DNA of 64,000 nt from Cunninghamia lanceolata (lineage: Eukaryota; Streptophyta; Pinopsida; Cupressales; Cupressaceae): NCBI GenBank assembly GCA_027924645.1, contig BSBN01001687.1, positions 5,580,001 through 5,644,000 on the forward strand. The letters run 5' to 3'. Position numbers and translations under genes: made by a program. Below, in pieces: positions 12,290 through 24,489 of the stretch. Numbering within the stretch: the stretch's first letter is position 1; every line of letters starts with the position of its first letter. The notes beneath the pieces are model-generated. The model saw only the letters and a program-made list of their open reading frames with translations. It was not told the DNA's origin and did no database searches.

Positions 12290-12560
12290 CTTGATCATTT
12301 CATTGGTAATCTTCTAGAGTCTTCTAGGAATCGATGACTATTCTTCTTCTTAGCCTCCTTCTTAGTTTTCTATCATTAGCTACAAGAGTAGTCAAAACAG
12401 CTATCTCTTCATGTCCCATTTCTATAATCTCTCATAAGTCATTCCCTACCAAAAGAGTTAGCATCTTGATAGCACTCCAATAATCATAGTCATTTCCTTT
12501 AAATTCTAGAATGGACAAAGAGTTAGTATTTCAGATGATGAATTGTTAGAGAGGTCTCAA
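12290..12560 (-). pseudogene. Copia gag relic, N-terminal half (UBN2 family)
   Basis: The minus strand reads EFKGNDYDYWSAIKMLTLL, EIIEMGHEEIAVLTTLV and, at the left end, NDQVK. These are the N-terminal landmarks of the UBN2 gag family (the FxGxNYDYW box). Stops and small frameshifts are present. It joins directly to 1-229 once the gypsy-type element and one TTTGA are removed. Nothing recognisable of the Copia 5' LTR or primer site is seen between 12560 and 12830. Confidence 0.8.
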
Positions 12561-12834
12561 CCACAAAATATTTAACCCAAAACAATGACGTACTTTGATT
12601 CCAAATGAATATTTTCCATTACACATAAACCTACACATGTCAGTAAATTTTCAAATTAGCATCTTTACCTATCTAAAGTGATGGTTAGTCCAACATAAAT
12701 GAAGACAGTTAGTTAGAATCTTCTTTTAAATTTCACAACTCACATTAGATGGATCATAAGCCTTTTAATAGTTTGGTATGGCTCAAGACAGATACAAAAT
12801 GTGACCTCAACCATCTCTAGAGTAATATAAGCAT

Positions 12835-13650
12835 TTGAAGTTCTAGTGATTAAGGTAAATTTTATTGATGAAACTCAGTCCTCACTAGGCTTTGTAAGAA
12901 GTGGATAAGCTTTTAGTTCCATTTTTTTCCAATCTTGGAGAGGGAAACAAAAAATGAACCATATGATAAACACAGAAAATTTTGAAGAAACTAGAGGAGG
13001 AATTGAATTAATGCATATAGAATTTGCTTATCCCTCTAGGTATAATGAAGAAATTTTCAATGATTCGAAGCTAAAAATAAAAGCATCTCATAGCCATGCT
13101 CTTGTAAAGGCAAGTGGCTTGGGAAAGAGCATGGTGATTGCACTAATTGAAAGATTTTATGGTCCAAATGGCGATAGAAAACCACACTTTCTATTTCCAT
13201 GATATATGAAAATATAATCCATGTCAAAGGGCCCTTGGTCTGATGGTGAAGTTTAAAGGTTTTGAATGATCCCACCAAGGATCAAGTCTTGATGAGTGCA
13301 ACGCCACGACACCATAAGGGATCATGGATGCCCCCCAGTCCTTGGCTCTTAGCAAAAATGTATTTTTGGATGACCTTTATAAAAATGGTAATATATTATA
13401 TGGTAAAGAGAATGGTACTGAAACTAAAATTATCGAGGCTACTAAGGTATCAAATGCTTATAATTTTATTAATATCTTACCTTATGGTTGGAGAGAGAGG
13501 TGCTCAGTTGTTTAGAGAGTAGGAGCAGAGATTTGCAATTATAAGAGTTGTCTCAAAGGAACCCTGGTTTGAATTTGCTGAGGAAGCTGCTATTGCATTA
13601 GATGTAGAATCATAAAGTATTGTTTAATAGGCACTAGAAATATTCCTTGT
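12835..13650 (+). pseudogene. ABCB (P-glycoprotein-type) transporter, decayed nucleotide-binding domain
   Basis: Plus-strand relic of one ATP-binding domain of a B-type ABC transporter, a plasma-membrane exporter family that includes auxin carriers. The linker AFSSIF and ENFEETRGGIEL are followed by HIEFAYPSRYNEEIF. A damaged Walker A reads KASGLGKSMVIALIERFYGP, where the family has GASGSGKST. Later come NILYGKENGTE and NAYNFINILPYGW, then in another frame VGERGAQL, QRFAIIRVV and AIALDVES. The ABC signature LSGGQ is lost, and the Walker B aspartate region reads FEFAEEAAI. There are several stops and at least one frameshift. The segment between Walker A and the Q-loop is missing and replaced by SINE-like sequence. 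It resembles the C-terminal rather than the N-terminal domain. No transmembrane part is nearby. Confidence 0.85.
13228..13335 (+). mobile_element. tRNA-derived SINE-like head
   Basis: GGTCTGATGGTGAAG resembles a pol III A box. AGGATCAAGTCTTGATG about 40 bases later resembles a B box (GGTTCRANTCC). The spacing and the opening GGCCCTTGG are typical of plant tRNA-derived SINEs. It lies where the ABCB relic should have intron or coding sequence. No clear target duplication or tail was found, so this is tentative. Confidence 0.45.
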
Positions 13651-13764
13651 TCTTTAAAAGCATAAAAAAATAATGTCTATATAATCAAATATAAGAACTT
13701 TATTTTCTTTTAAAATCATGCAAATTTGGGTTGCTAAAAAGATTATTAAGCCATATAAGTCCAC

Positions 13765-13917
13765 TAGCACTCTAGACTTAAACATTATCCACTTCAATGG
13801 TCAAACAATCAATAACAATTTTACACCTCATCCCCAAAAAAGAGGTAAATATTTGTCCTATTTTTACTAGCCAATACTGACTTTTGACAGTTCAAGTGGG
13901 TGATCTTTAAAAAGAGT
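13765..13917. mobile_element. MITE A with TTAAA-ATCCACTTCAA terminal inverted repeats
   Basis: The left end TTAAACATTATCCACTTCAA (13778-13797) is the imperfect reverse complement of the right end TTCAAGTGGGTGATCTTTAA (13891-13910). The outer bases CACTCT / AGAGTG extend the repeat. The interior (AATCAATAACAATTTTACACC, then TAGCCAATACTGACTTTTGAC) matches MITE B at 14317-14469. There is no coding capacity. The right half also occurs at about 53833-53917. Confidence 0.7.
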
Positions 13918-14612
13918 GTCTGCTAGAGGTACAAGATATACCAACAATTTTTTTAGCTTTAGAAATAATATTCAAGAATATTTCTGCTAATCTAAACAAT
14001 GTATGGACATGACATACTTTCCAATGTTCGTTTATACTAGTTTTATGATGCCATGATTATTTCTAATGATGTGCTTAGTTACATGTACTTCAATTACATA
14101 GGATGCAAAGCACAAAACATAATATGGGAATAATTTTAACTTTCTACAATACTAATCTTATGATGCACTAGTACATTATTGTGTACACCTGCTGATACAT
14201 TCTTAACCATTCAAGCATACAGTTTTAGGGAGGACTAAATTGCCTTGTGGCTATAGATTTTTATGTAAAGATTTAGTGGGAATTCTACTCAATAGCCGAG
14301 TATATAATAAAAGAACACTCTACTTAAATATCATCCACTTCAATGATTAAACAATCAATAGCAATTTTACACCTCATCCATAACAAAAAAAAATGGTAAG
14401 TATTTGTTCTATTTTGATTGGCCAAAATTGACTTTTGACTGTTGAAATGGATGATATTTAAGAGCATCCATAAAAGAACAGAATAGAGCTTTATGCAAAT
14501 CATGACTCTATCTAAAGATCTCTACACAAGCTTTATATTGACGGTCCTTAAAAATTGAGCAAAAATATTATATAATTTGTATTATTTTTTAAATCTGCAC
14601 TAGCACAATGTT
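13840..14612. repeat. Segment duplicated at 53833-54450
   Basis: Apart from MITE B, this segment matches 53833-54450 almost base for base. Shared landmarks are GTGTCTGCTAGAGGT, ATGTATGGACA and AATAGCCGAGTATATAATAA. Homology ends at about 14612, where a relic of another repeat begins, and at about 54450. No gene is seen in either copy. Confidence 0.85.
14317..14469. mobile_element. MITE B with 9-11 bp target duplication and visible empty site
   Basis: About 153 bp with inverted ends (TTAAATATCATCCACTTCAA against TTGAAATGGATGATATTTAA), flanked by ATAAAAGAACA at 14307-14317 and 14470-14480. The duplicated locus at about 54300-54325 has a single ATAAAAGAACA and no insert. A 9-11 bp duplication points to a Mutator-type transposase supplied in trans. 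That class call is inference. Confidence 0.82.
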
Positions 14613-17270
14613 CCACTATCACGACCACCTAAAAGGGGTGATTGTTGTGCATCCCTAGTGTTGAGGAATCCCTATCAGGTGTCCACTCAAGGCATTAAGT
14701 TTACCTAAGGCAAGTTTATCTCTAAATTCATTTACTATTTTTACATCAAAAGGTTTCTTAATAGATCTATTCATGATATTCCTAATCTTATTTAGAATAA
14801 TACTTACAAGATCAAACATCAATTCAATACCCTAAAGTCACATTGTAAATCTAGGCACACAAGTGAACACTCTATGATTTCTAAATTCTATGAGCTTCAA
14901 CCTCAAGGGTTAAGAAATATATCAATTACTAAAGAAAAGATGATTAATTATACCTAAATTGCAATGATTATAGCATAGCTACATCTCTGGTTCCATTTAG
15001 TCAACTCAAGGAGGTAAAAGTCTCCAAGTTTACTACTGTCACATAACTAGACTCTAGGTTATAAACATAATCTTCTTCAAGGAGAAAACATAAGCTATAT
15101 TAGTCCTCCACAATGATCTATTCATGCTGCTAAGAAAACTATTGATAACAATTCTTTATTTAAATCATTATCTATATTTACCAACTTTAATACACTAAAA
15201 GATGTATGATCTTAAATCTACTCATAACATGCATTATTACCAAATAAATAACTCATTTACATTATATTGTTACAAGACCTCATAGTGATCAAAAGAAGCA
15301 TATTTCATTCATCTACTTAGCTAACTGACATGTTCAAGCTAATTTCTATTATCTTCTTAAAGATGACACTAAGCTAAGACAATACACATAGATTATTTGT
15401 GAAACTATTTAATTATTGCATATAAAGTTAGTTGCTTAAATGAGTGACTATCATGGTATTCTTACCGTAGTTGAGTACGTAGTTTTTCTTGTCTAGGTTC
15501 CTAATACTCCACAACCTACACTCAGTTGATTAGTCATATGCATTCAAGTACATAAATAGAAATATCATAATACACAAGAAGTCACAAACCCTAGAGTTAT
15601 CCATCAAATAGATTACCAACCACTAGTATCAGAGAGAGTATGCAATACAATGGTTGAACGGTTAACATCCAAGGTCTAACACTAACCAATAGAATAAAAG
15701 TTACATGAAATAAGTGTATGACTAATTTCATAAGATGTATTTATGGTTTACTAAATTAGAAAACTCACACACTAATGTTGCTAAATAATACATTAGGTAA
15801 CTACAACTATTGACAATGTTTACAATAACTTATACAATTCGTTCGATACTAAAAGATCTTTTTAATTTTGTATGAATTTTCCCATTATAATCAATATATT
15901 AAAACTGATAAAAGAATGCCACAAGCTGTAATTTCATAAATTCTATTCAATAACATGAAAACTTTGTCAAGGTTCTCATTAACGTTTGTACTAGGGAGGC
16001 CTAATGGAAAATGCCATCCTAAAAATAAGCAATAAAGCAATACAACAATATGAGTTTTAAATGCCTACTACAAAATTTCAAATATACCTAACCAAAAGAA
16101 AGTAATTCATTTGTACTAAGGTATATCCTAAAACACAAATACAACTCTTAACCATATTCCAACAACATTGATGAATCTCAAGCATTAACACAAGGACTAC
16201 TATTTGAAAAAGAACAAGGATTCAAAAAGATAAAAATAATTTATAGTGACTCCAAACTAATCATTAATGACATCTAAGTATTTCCATTGCAAGTGTGTCT
16301 AGTAGCATTTAGAGAGTAGCATTTAGAGGGAAGTATTAACATTAACCCAAAAAAATTTAATGAGTTAGTCTTGAATTGCATACCTAGATCCATCAATAAG
16401 AAAGATGATCATATGACAGAGTCAAATTATAAGCAAGACCTCTCAACATTTTGTATTACCAGATTCTGTTTACAGTTTCTGTATTTATGTCCTTCCTCAA
16501 GATGGTGTGTTTACTTGCTGATCCAGATTTATTTCATGTAATATAGTCAATAAATTCTCTTATTTAAAGAAATTTTCATGGTGGAAGTGGTCAACACATA
16601 CCTCTCCCTTGTCAAGAATCAACATAATGACCTCCCCTTATATGACAGCCAAATATAGGTTTGTTTGCTATAGTTCAGTCCAATTGTGGAAGACAACTTA
16701 CTAATAATGTGATGATTATCAAATTATTAATAGAGTATAGAATCTCCCCCTCATAATTCAGACCAGGAAGAACACTAATTACACAATCATAGCAACATCC
16801 CCAAGAGGTACTAAGAATTTTATGCCATAATAACCAACTACAACAATTAACATCCCATACCAAAAGAGAGTTTGGGAACAAGGTATAGGGGACTATCAAC
16901 ACAACTGATATGGTAGCCAAGTATCTCATTGGTCAACAAATATTAAAACTCTTCAAGTCTCTAATGTTATGAATTTACTATACTTATCACTATCTAGCAT
17001 GCATTGATATTTAAATTATTAGTACATGTTGAATTGGTAAAAATAAAAATACCTAATCTTTCTTTATATCATTCCCCTATACACAAATGTTAGCTAACAA
17101 TATTTCAGCACAAATGAATGGCACACAACTGTTCTTACATAGATCATGGATGACAAATCAATCCCAAGTGATTACATGACTAACCACTTAAACCTAGTAA
17201 TAATAGCCCTTATCAGAAACTTTTAGGCAGAGTATTAAATATTTCATAGGCACTAGGGATCTATGTAAAG
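14613..17270. other. AT-rich stretch without a supported gene
   Basis: No coding region could be supported here on either strand. The first 110 bases (about 14618-14725) look like a short, old, reverse-oriented relic of the LTR family seen at 22000 and 62520: GAGGAATCCCTATCAGGTGTCC matches the reverse complement of 62505-62530, with CACCTAAAAGGGGTG beside it. A GAGGGGGAGATTC-like purine run on the minus strand near 16745 could be a decayed polypurine tract but has no partner. Confidence 0.5.
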
Positions 17271-17279
17271 TTGTAAAAA

Positions 17280-17564
17280 TTTGGTTTGGAAGATGACAGC
17301 AGCAGGATGCTCTATAGAATCACACATTTACTTAATGTTGTGGAGGAGGAAAAATAAGTATTTCTTTGCCATCATAGTGAGAAGTTGGCAATTGCATTTG
17401 GTTTGTTAAACAAAGCACATCGAACTGTAACTATTAGAGTTGATAAGAACCTTCAAGTATGAAATTTATCCCACAATTGTTATAAGCGAAAATTATTGTG
17501 AGAGATGTGAATCGTTTCCATTATTTTAAAACAGTGACAATTTTCTTGTGGGGATTATTGGTGA
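17280..17564 (+). pseudogene. PPR-DYW C-terminal domain relic
   Basis: Plus-strand relic of the DYW deaminase domain that ends many plant organelle RNA-editing PPR proteins. It reads THLLNVVEEEK, then CHHSEKLAIAFGLLN (with the HSE zinc and catalytic motif, codons at 17373-17381) and TVTIRVDKNLQV. After a frameshift come IVRDVNRFHYFK and finally CGDYW followed by TGA at 17562-17564, the hallmark end of the family. A stop after VEEEK, another after NLQV and two frameshifts show it is dead. No PPR repeats are visible directly upstream. A separate PPR relic starts 75 bases downstream on the same strand. Confidence 0.9.
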
Positions 17565-17639
17565 TGCTAGATGAAGTAATCTAAAAAATAGACTTCCACC
17601 ATAATAATGAGCACTATGTCAGTTTCCCAGTAATAATGA

Positions 17640-17860
17640 AGGGACATCCATCAAAGAAAAATAGAAGGGGGATTTTTGTCAAATGTAGTAGTTGCAAGTG
17701 CCTTTGTAGGCCTGTATGCAAAACATGGAATCGTAGACAAGACTCGTGAACTTCTTGACAAAATGCCTAAAATAAATATGGTGTCATAGACTGCAATGAT
17801 TCCTAGGATATGCACAAAATGGCTTTGTTGGCTTTTTTTTTTAATTTTCAAGTAGATGCA
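17640..17860 (+). pseudogene. PPR gene relic, part 1 (left of the long-LTR element)
   Basis: Plus-strand reading contains VASAFVGLYAKHGIVDKTRE, LLDKMPKINMVS and TAMIPRICTKW, a PLS-type pentatricopeptide unit, with a stop after NMVS. The last bases give NFQVDA, where the family continues with a motif of the form MQLxGVK. The next recognisable residues (MQLIDVKLNSTTF) lie at 50142, on the far side of the 32 kb insertion. ATGCA is duplicated at 17856-17860 and 50142-50146. PPR proteins bind RNA in plastids or mitochondria. This copy is broken. Confidence 0.85.
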
Positions 17861-20800
17861 TGTCACGACCTAATAGCTCTCTATCTCTCTCTTTAAAATA
17901 AATATAATAGTTAATTTGAAATCAAATGAATTTTTATTTGACACAATTTAGAATTATATATATATATATAGTTACTTGTAGGTATCCCCTTTCCTCATTC
18001 TTGCATATCTTAACCTCCTAAATAGGGATTTCTGTGGAGCATTCATTCATAGGGATTTGTGGGTAGCAGTCTTGTATATCTGAGCCAGTCGAAAAAGTGT
18101 TTTAGTGGCACATAGATGGATATATCTATGTCAAGGCTAATCTTGAATTTTGCAACTAATGTCATTGAAAAACAATTGATTTCATTATAACCTTTAGTCT
18201 CCAATCAATTTACCCTTAACAACATTTTTCAAATCTTCCTTACCCACTTAAATTCCATCTAGTTTGGATTGGCAGGACTAGCTTCATATATTCTATTGAC
18301 TGAATTGAAGCACCCAATTATAATATATAATTCCAAGAATTGTGTCTAAACAAATATTTTAGAACAATTGAGAGTCAAGTTCGATTCCTCAAGTCCATAC
18401 CCTGTCAAAGCCACCATTTGGGCACAAGCAAGGAGGATGCTGGTAAAGGTTGTAGAATTTGATTTTTCACCTGCCAGTCACATTCACTTTCCAACAAATC
18501 CATTTTGTGCATATCCTGCAATTACGACATTCCATGAGACGACATCTCATTGAGGCATTATGTCAAACAGTTGACGTGCCTTGTCTGTGCTTCCTCAGTT
18601 TGCATATATGGCTACCAGAGTATTTTCAACTAGAATATCTAATGAATATTCCCCTTCCATTTTGCTTTGATGGGTGCCTCTACCCTATTCCGTAGTGCCC
18701 ATTTGGCACCGGTAGGGAGGACGTTGGCAAAGGTTATGGAGTTTGGCTTTACATCTTGAAAGTTTTGAAAGCCTTATCAATAGATCTATTTTGTGTATAT
18801 CCTGTAATCGTTGCAGTCCATGAGACTATGTTTCTTTTAGGCATTTTGTCACACAGTTCATGTACCATGTCCTTGACTCCACATTTTGCATATGAATCCA
18901 CTAGGGCACATCTAACAAATTTCCCCCATCCGTTATGCTTCGATAGAAGTCCATCCCCTATTCGGAAACACCCATTTTAGCACAGGCAGGGAGGACGCTG
19001 GCAGATGTTGTGAAATTTGGATTTTCAGTGGACAAATGCTTTTGCTTGAAATTTTTTAAAGCCTTTGCAACAAATCCATTTTGTGTGTATCCTGCAATCA
19101 TTATATTTCGTTACTTTGAGGGACTCTGTCAAATAGATCACTTGCCTGACTATTCTTCCACGTTTTGCATATATGTATACCAGGGCATTTCCAACCATAA
19201 TATTTGACAAAAACCCCTTGCCATTATGTTGTGATGGATGTCCATACCCTGCACTAAAGCTTCCATTTTGGCACAGCCGAGAGGGTGCTGCCAAAGGTTG
19301 TGAAATTCAGCTTTACACCTACAAATTGCATTTTCTTGAAAGTTTCAAAAGCATTTTAACAAATCCATTTTGTGAAACCCTGCAATCATTGCATCCCATG
19401 AGTCGACATTTCTTTGAGGCATTCTGTCAAATAGTTGACGTGCCTTGTCTATGCTTCTCCATTTTGCATATATGTCTACCAGAGTATTTCCAACTATAAT
19501 ATCTGACAAATACCCCATTTGGTTGCTAGTGACTCTCATCGAGTTAATCTCCTGATTTTGAGTAATTTCAACACTTGTTATCAATTTGATTTTATGGTAG
19601 TGATAAACAATCTTTTGAAGAAAACTTCGGAGACACTTTTATCCCTTAAAACTAGGATCAATCTAGTGGTTCGTTGTGGGAAATGATTAAAGGTTATTAT
19701 AATACATTTGTTATTTTATTGATAAAGCATTGTTTAGTATCATTTATTAGTATTAATTAATGACAGTTAACACATATAATTGCTTGCGTAAATATGTACA
19801 ATAAATATGAAGTAAGGCTATTATTTGTTTGCAATTTAACAACAAAGGAACTATATTGATTAATTACAAGTACATGACATTGTGTATAACTGAATATGTG
19901 ACTTTTAAAATGAACAAATGTTACAATAATATAAATTATGGCCATGAACAAAGGGAATCAAGAAGTTCTTTAATTTTGAAGAGTACATCATCGAGAATCA
20001 TTGTTTTTCTTTGATCAAGTTATATTCACAAGTTGATTATCAATGGTATAAAATGTTAAAAGGAAAATTTACATAATGTAAATGATATGAAAAGGTGCAA
20101 GTGATAACATAATAAATGGTACATATGGAAATAATAGAATTAATGATATGGTATGTAAGAAGTGTACAATAGGTAGATCAAATAATATGATAAAATAGTG
20201 TGTAACAAAGTATGAGTAAAATGATTTGCAAAGGAGTAAGAATATGAAAATAAAATATATACAAGAAAACAACAAAAGAGAATTAATATAGAGATACAGG
20301 GGTAGCTTATATACAATGAAATTTGAGAGATAACTATGCAAGATGAATCCATAAAGATTAGTCCTATTTGATATAAATATGAGTTATATTTATATGTAGA
20401 AAGTATGATAGAGAGACATGGATTTATATGATGAAAGTTTTACATAATTGAGAAGAAGTTATTCCCTCTCTATGGAAAGTTACCTTGATGATGGTGGTGA
20501 ATTATTATTAATACTTCTACCTAAGCTTCTTGATCTACCCTAATATTATAATTGGTTTGTCTTATTTAAGACAACTATGATTAGGATTAGGAATTATGGC
20601 TTTTCTTTATGAGATGGTTGTTTTAATAATGGATCCCACACTCACACCTTGGTGGGAGTAAATAAATTGTGTCTCAATTGAAATAATGTATGTATGCATT
20701 TTCATACATAATGGGTATGCGGGATAGATATGTATATCTTTTATATTATGAATCTTATCATAAGTGCATGAATCAAGTATAAGGTCAACTCACTATCATA

Positions 20801-22700
20801 TCTTATCTTAGAGTTTCTAAATGATGAAAAAAGGGTATTATTGGTTTAAGAACGATTGGGTATGAATTTTAGGATTTCATATGTGAACTTTCTATTATCC
20901 TATTGATTGAAAAAGGATGAATTAAGTATGTCTAGTTCTTTCCTTGTTCAAACTTTCTTAGGTTAGGACTTCTACTCTTCTTAATATATAGTAAGAATGG
21001 ATGTTTTTTTGTTGGTATGCTAACTTGAAAGGTCATGAGAAGGTATAGTCCTTACGATACATGCAATGATTATAAGTAACTTTTCTTATGGAATTGTGGT
21101 AAAATAAAATGGATTTATTGAAATATTATACTTAATAGATTTAGAAAGATTCTTCATTTTGACCTAGACTAAATTTTACATTTTGATAGAATATCTTTTC
21201 TAGTATATGAATTGATGTAAGTATCTTTCTAGTTGTATGCTTTACAAAATTGAGTAAGTTTCTTTTCTAGTTTTATTCATTATGTACAAAGCGTAATGAT
21301 CAAGCATCTTTTATCTACATTATGATTCAATGAAGTATCTTTCCCTTATCAACTTCTTTATTAGTTATCATGCAAGTTTTCCTTTCAACTAGATAGGTAA
21401 ACCTTATAAACAAACATTCAAAAACTCAAACAAATCGAAGTGTTCAGTTTTTACGGTACCTCTATGTCACGTTTACGGGTAATGCCATCGTGTTAAACCA
21501 AGTACCTCGCGCCTAACATAGCTACAACAATAATGTCTAGGCACCGTCCATCTAAATCGTCGAGGAGTAATAAGGGACATGTCGAAGTTGAATCCATAGG
21601 TAGGGAAAATCTCATTGGATATCTCATTAAAAAAATTATCTAAAGGACGAGTCTATTGAAATAGTTGTATGATGATTACCATGATGCTCATTTCAAAAAC
21701 CCTTCAATCTATTATCAGAAAATGAGGCTTATTGACATGCAAGTCTAAAATCAGAGATGACTTCTAAAAAGCTAGAGAGGACAACTAGTTTGATCCAGAA
21801 ACCCATCTATCGTAAGCTCTCACCTCGCCTTCGAAGATCTTGATCAAAGCACTAGGGAATCAGGTACAAACTCAGTCATGAAATTACCTAATTTGGGTTG
21901 AGGAAGTAAAACTAGATTTCATGAGTAGACACCTAATAGGGATTCCTCCACATTAGGACTAACTGACAAACACCCCTTTAGGTATTTGTGGTAGTGAACT
22001 AATTTATGTCCCTATTTCACCGAGTGGGTGACAGCCGATGAAGAACTATCTGGGGCAGGAAATAACCCTGGAAAGGGCTGGATACCCACTCACAATTACA
22101 TCAAACATAGTGCAAAATAGAACTACATATTTGCATTCCTTGTGTTAGTTACATCTAAATGAGGGGGCCTTGATCTTGTAGATACAGGGTATGTAGGCAG
22201 TCTAGATGGTGAAGGATGCCCCCAGTACTCAGGTCCCCTAGATGTAGGGTGTTCTTCTACAATTAAAAGTGTGATCTTATCTTTCTGAGTAGTGATTTCT
22301 GAGTTGTGTTAACATGAGATTGTCCAGTTAGTTTTGTGTAGGTGATAAGGATACAGTTGCTGGAGGAAAAACAATCTGTCAGAAGCGAATGCAAGATGTA
22401 ATGCATGACTTAAGGTATGTGTTGATCTATTGTCCCTGCATGTTATCTTGAGAAATGTACTTTCTCTCTTCGCTAGATTAACAGTGTTGAACTTTTTAGG
22501 ACTTTAGGACTTTATGACTTTAGAAAACTAAGCTCTAGATGTCTAACCACAATAACATTCATTGAGCAATTCTTAGAACTAATAGTAAAATTTTACAAAT
22601 CTGCATTTCCTACATCTGTTAGATCAAATTTGTAATTCCTTGGTATTTTCAAATTCAGAGTTTAGTATTATTTTGGTTAAGAATGAGTCAGGTCCTTACA
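17861..22700 (+). repeat. 5' LTR of the PPR-carrying element (4.84 kb)
   Basis: It begins TGTCACGACCTAATAGC and ends GGTCCTTACA, and is followed by the primer-binding site. It matches the 3' LTR in order: start, PPR cassette, AT-rich middle, and a 3' quarter with GATTCCTCCACA and GATACAGGGTATGTAGG boxes. Relative to the 3' LTR about 0.75 kb is missing at about 17965, where a TATATA run marks the junction. Confidence 0.92.
18368..19590 (-). pseudogene. Antisense PPR-repeat cassette in the 5' LTR
   Basis: The minus strand reads a series of PLS-type PPR units in broken frames. At the right end are DIIVGNTLVDIYAK and MPQRNVDSWDAMIAGFHKMD. Further left are NIMVGNALVYIYAK and, at the left end, LAGEKSNSTTFTSILLACAQ. 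Landmarks recur at roughly 300-base (about 100-residue) steps, as in PLS triplets. Several stops and frameshifts prevent any long protein. The cassette runs opposite to the element's own transcription. The same block in the 3' LTR (27696-28900) shows it was part of the LTR before this insertion. Confidence 0.85.
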
Positions 22701-22702
22701 TG

Positions 22703-22714
22703 TGGTATCAAAGC
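22703..22714 (+). promoter_or_regulatory. Primer-binding site of the PPR-carrying element
   Basis: TGGTATCAAAGC lies two bases after the 5' LTR end. It differs by one base from TGGTATCAGAGC, which is intact in the related copy at 63270-63281. Confidence 0.85.
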
Positions 22715-24480
22715 TTTTGGTTCGAACACTAGGCCTGAAGGTCCGCTAACCTAAAGCATGGTAAGAATTAAGATAGAAGGCTAATAGTATTCCCCCTCTT
22801 GTGATCTAATGATCATCCAGTTATTGATAAATGTGGATAGAAACATGCAAAGAAAAGGAAATGATAAGGTCGTAAATAAGTCCTCCCTAGAGGGTGAAGT
22901 GGATAGCTTGATGTCAGTAATGGTATGTGTAATGAGACAACAATAGTTGGGTACATGACAATCGTAAGACTTGTGAAGTGAATATCATATTCCATGGCTA
23001 ATTTCTTTTCTAGCATAACGTAATGGATCTTTTCAGAATGGCATGCCCTAGGTTGTATGGGGGCATGTGACTATTCATGTAGATTTTTGATACATAAATA
23101 TGATAAGGTTGTTCCAGGTTGGGAGGGGAATGCTTAGTGTGAAATGGTGATTTATCAGATGATTTGAGACCACTACACGATTTGTCTATTTTAGTGATAG
23201 AAGTCCACCCAATTCCCCTACTCCCCTTAGGTGGCCTTGTTATAAGGCTACATGGTAGTTGTAATGTGCAAATTTCATGGGATTGTTCCATTATTTATTC
23301 TTGTGTTAAAGGTTTTGCTTAAGTGTTAAGCTGGCAGTGTTTTGTTTCTTGGATTAATTAGTTGTTTTAATTTTGAGATGATCCTTTTGCCTCAAGGACT
23401 TGTTCTTGTTTAGATTTGTGATGTTGCAATGGTTGATATCTTTGATCTTCACTTCTTCTTGGCTTGTTTTATTTTATTGAGGATTTGACTTATGGACTTG
23501 TTTTACTTAATCCTTCTTGATTTGAGGCATTTTATTGTTGCAATTGCTAACATATGTTTAGTAATGTGATTTCTGTAAACTTCCATGTTCAGGAGGGGCC
23601 ACTGGTAGGTTGTATGGGGGAGTAGGTGACCTAGGGAATTCTAATGTGAGGATGGGGGTTACAAATGGGACTAGTATGGGACAGTCATAATCCATCCATC
23701 CCCCTAGATATATGAGTGTGTTTCTTGCATACCTTCCTCTTGGAGGATAACACCTTAAATGAACATAAGCAAGGTATTCAAAAATGTGATGAAGGGTCCT
23801 TAAGAGGGCCTTGAGACCATCTTTCTCTTTCAGTTCCATGGCACTATAGTATTAATGATATTGGTTTCCTTTGGAGGTGAGACTATGTGTTTTTATGGCT
23901 AACTAGATGAGTACTAGAAATTGATGTCATGGACTCCTAGGTTGGGAAGCTACTATCAATTTTGGGATGCTAGCACTACTTTTGGATAACAAACCCTAAG
24001 GTGGCACCAATTGATGCGACGGTTGCGAAGAGAGAGATGGATGGAAAGTTGGAAGAGTTGTTCATGTAGCAGTCTTTGCAAATAGGCATGCATGACAGCG
24101 AGAATTGTTACCTTTCACTTGAGTGTTGATGTGTGTTCTTGAGCATGTATTCATTTTAAGTGTAATGTTGATATGATATCAGAATACTGGAATTCACTGG
24201 TACTCAGAAGAATCCCTGGGGTGGATTACTTATACCTGGCTTTGTTGAAACTCAGGTGTGTACAAGTTGATATTGTGTATCCCTTGGTTGACATCCTCAG
24301 CACAGTGCTTGGACAAACTGTGGTCTCCAGGAAGTGACTCATGGACCCATATTAATCCTGAAGGAGTCAAAAGTCACTGGCTAGAGCATAATGATTCCTG
24401 TCCTATTTAGCTCGTATAGCTGTTGTGTTTACCTATTGATAAAGTTTTGATCCATTTGACCAGTATAGGCCCATTTGGCC
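22715..24480 (+). other. Core of the PPR-carrying element, leader part
   Basis: The first part (to about 23440) is matched by 63282-64000, so it is a conserved part of the family. No recognisable protein is encoded. A short reading after the primer site (from about 22834) is hydrophilic and might be the remains of a Gag start, but it lacks known motifs. A block with GTTGTATGGGGG occurs twice (about 23050 and 23608), suggesting an internal duplication. Confidence 0.45.
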
Positions 24481-24489
24481 ATTATTTTG

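Noticed and set aside
16675..16929. 84-codon minus-strand frame and a purine run near 16745 resembling a polypurine tract
   Set aside because: No LTR or pol motif adjoins it; likely chance in AT-rich sequence.
14618..17270. Possible full reverse-oriented fourth LTR of the PPR-carrying family
   Set aside because: Only about 110 bases (14618-14725) match convincingly; the rest could not be aligned by eye, and the DYW relic order does not fit the LTR cassette.
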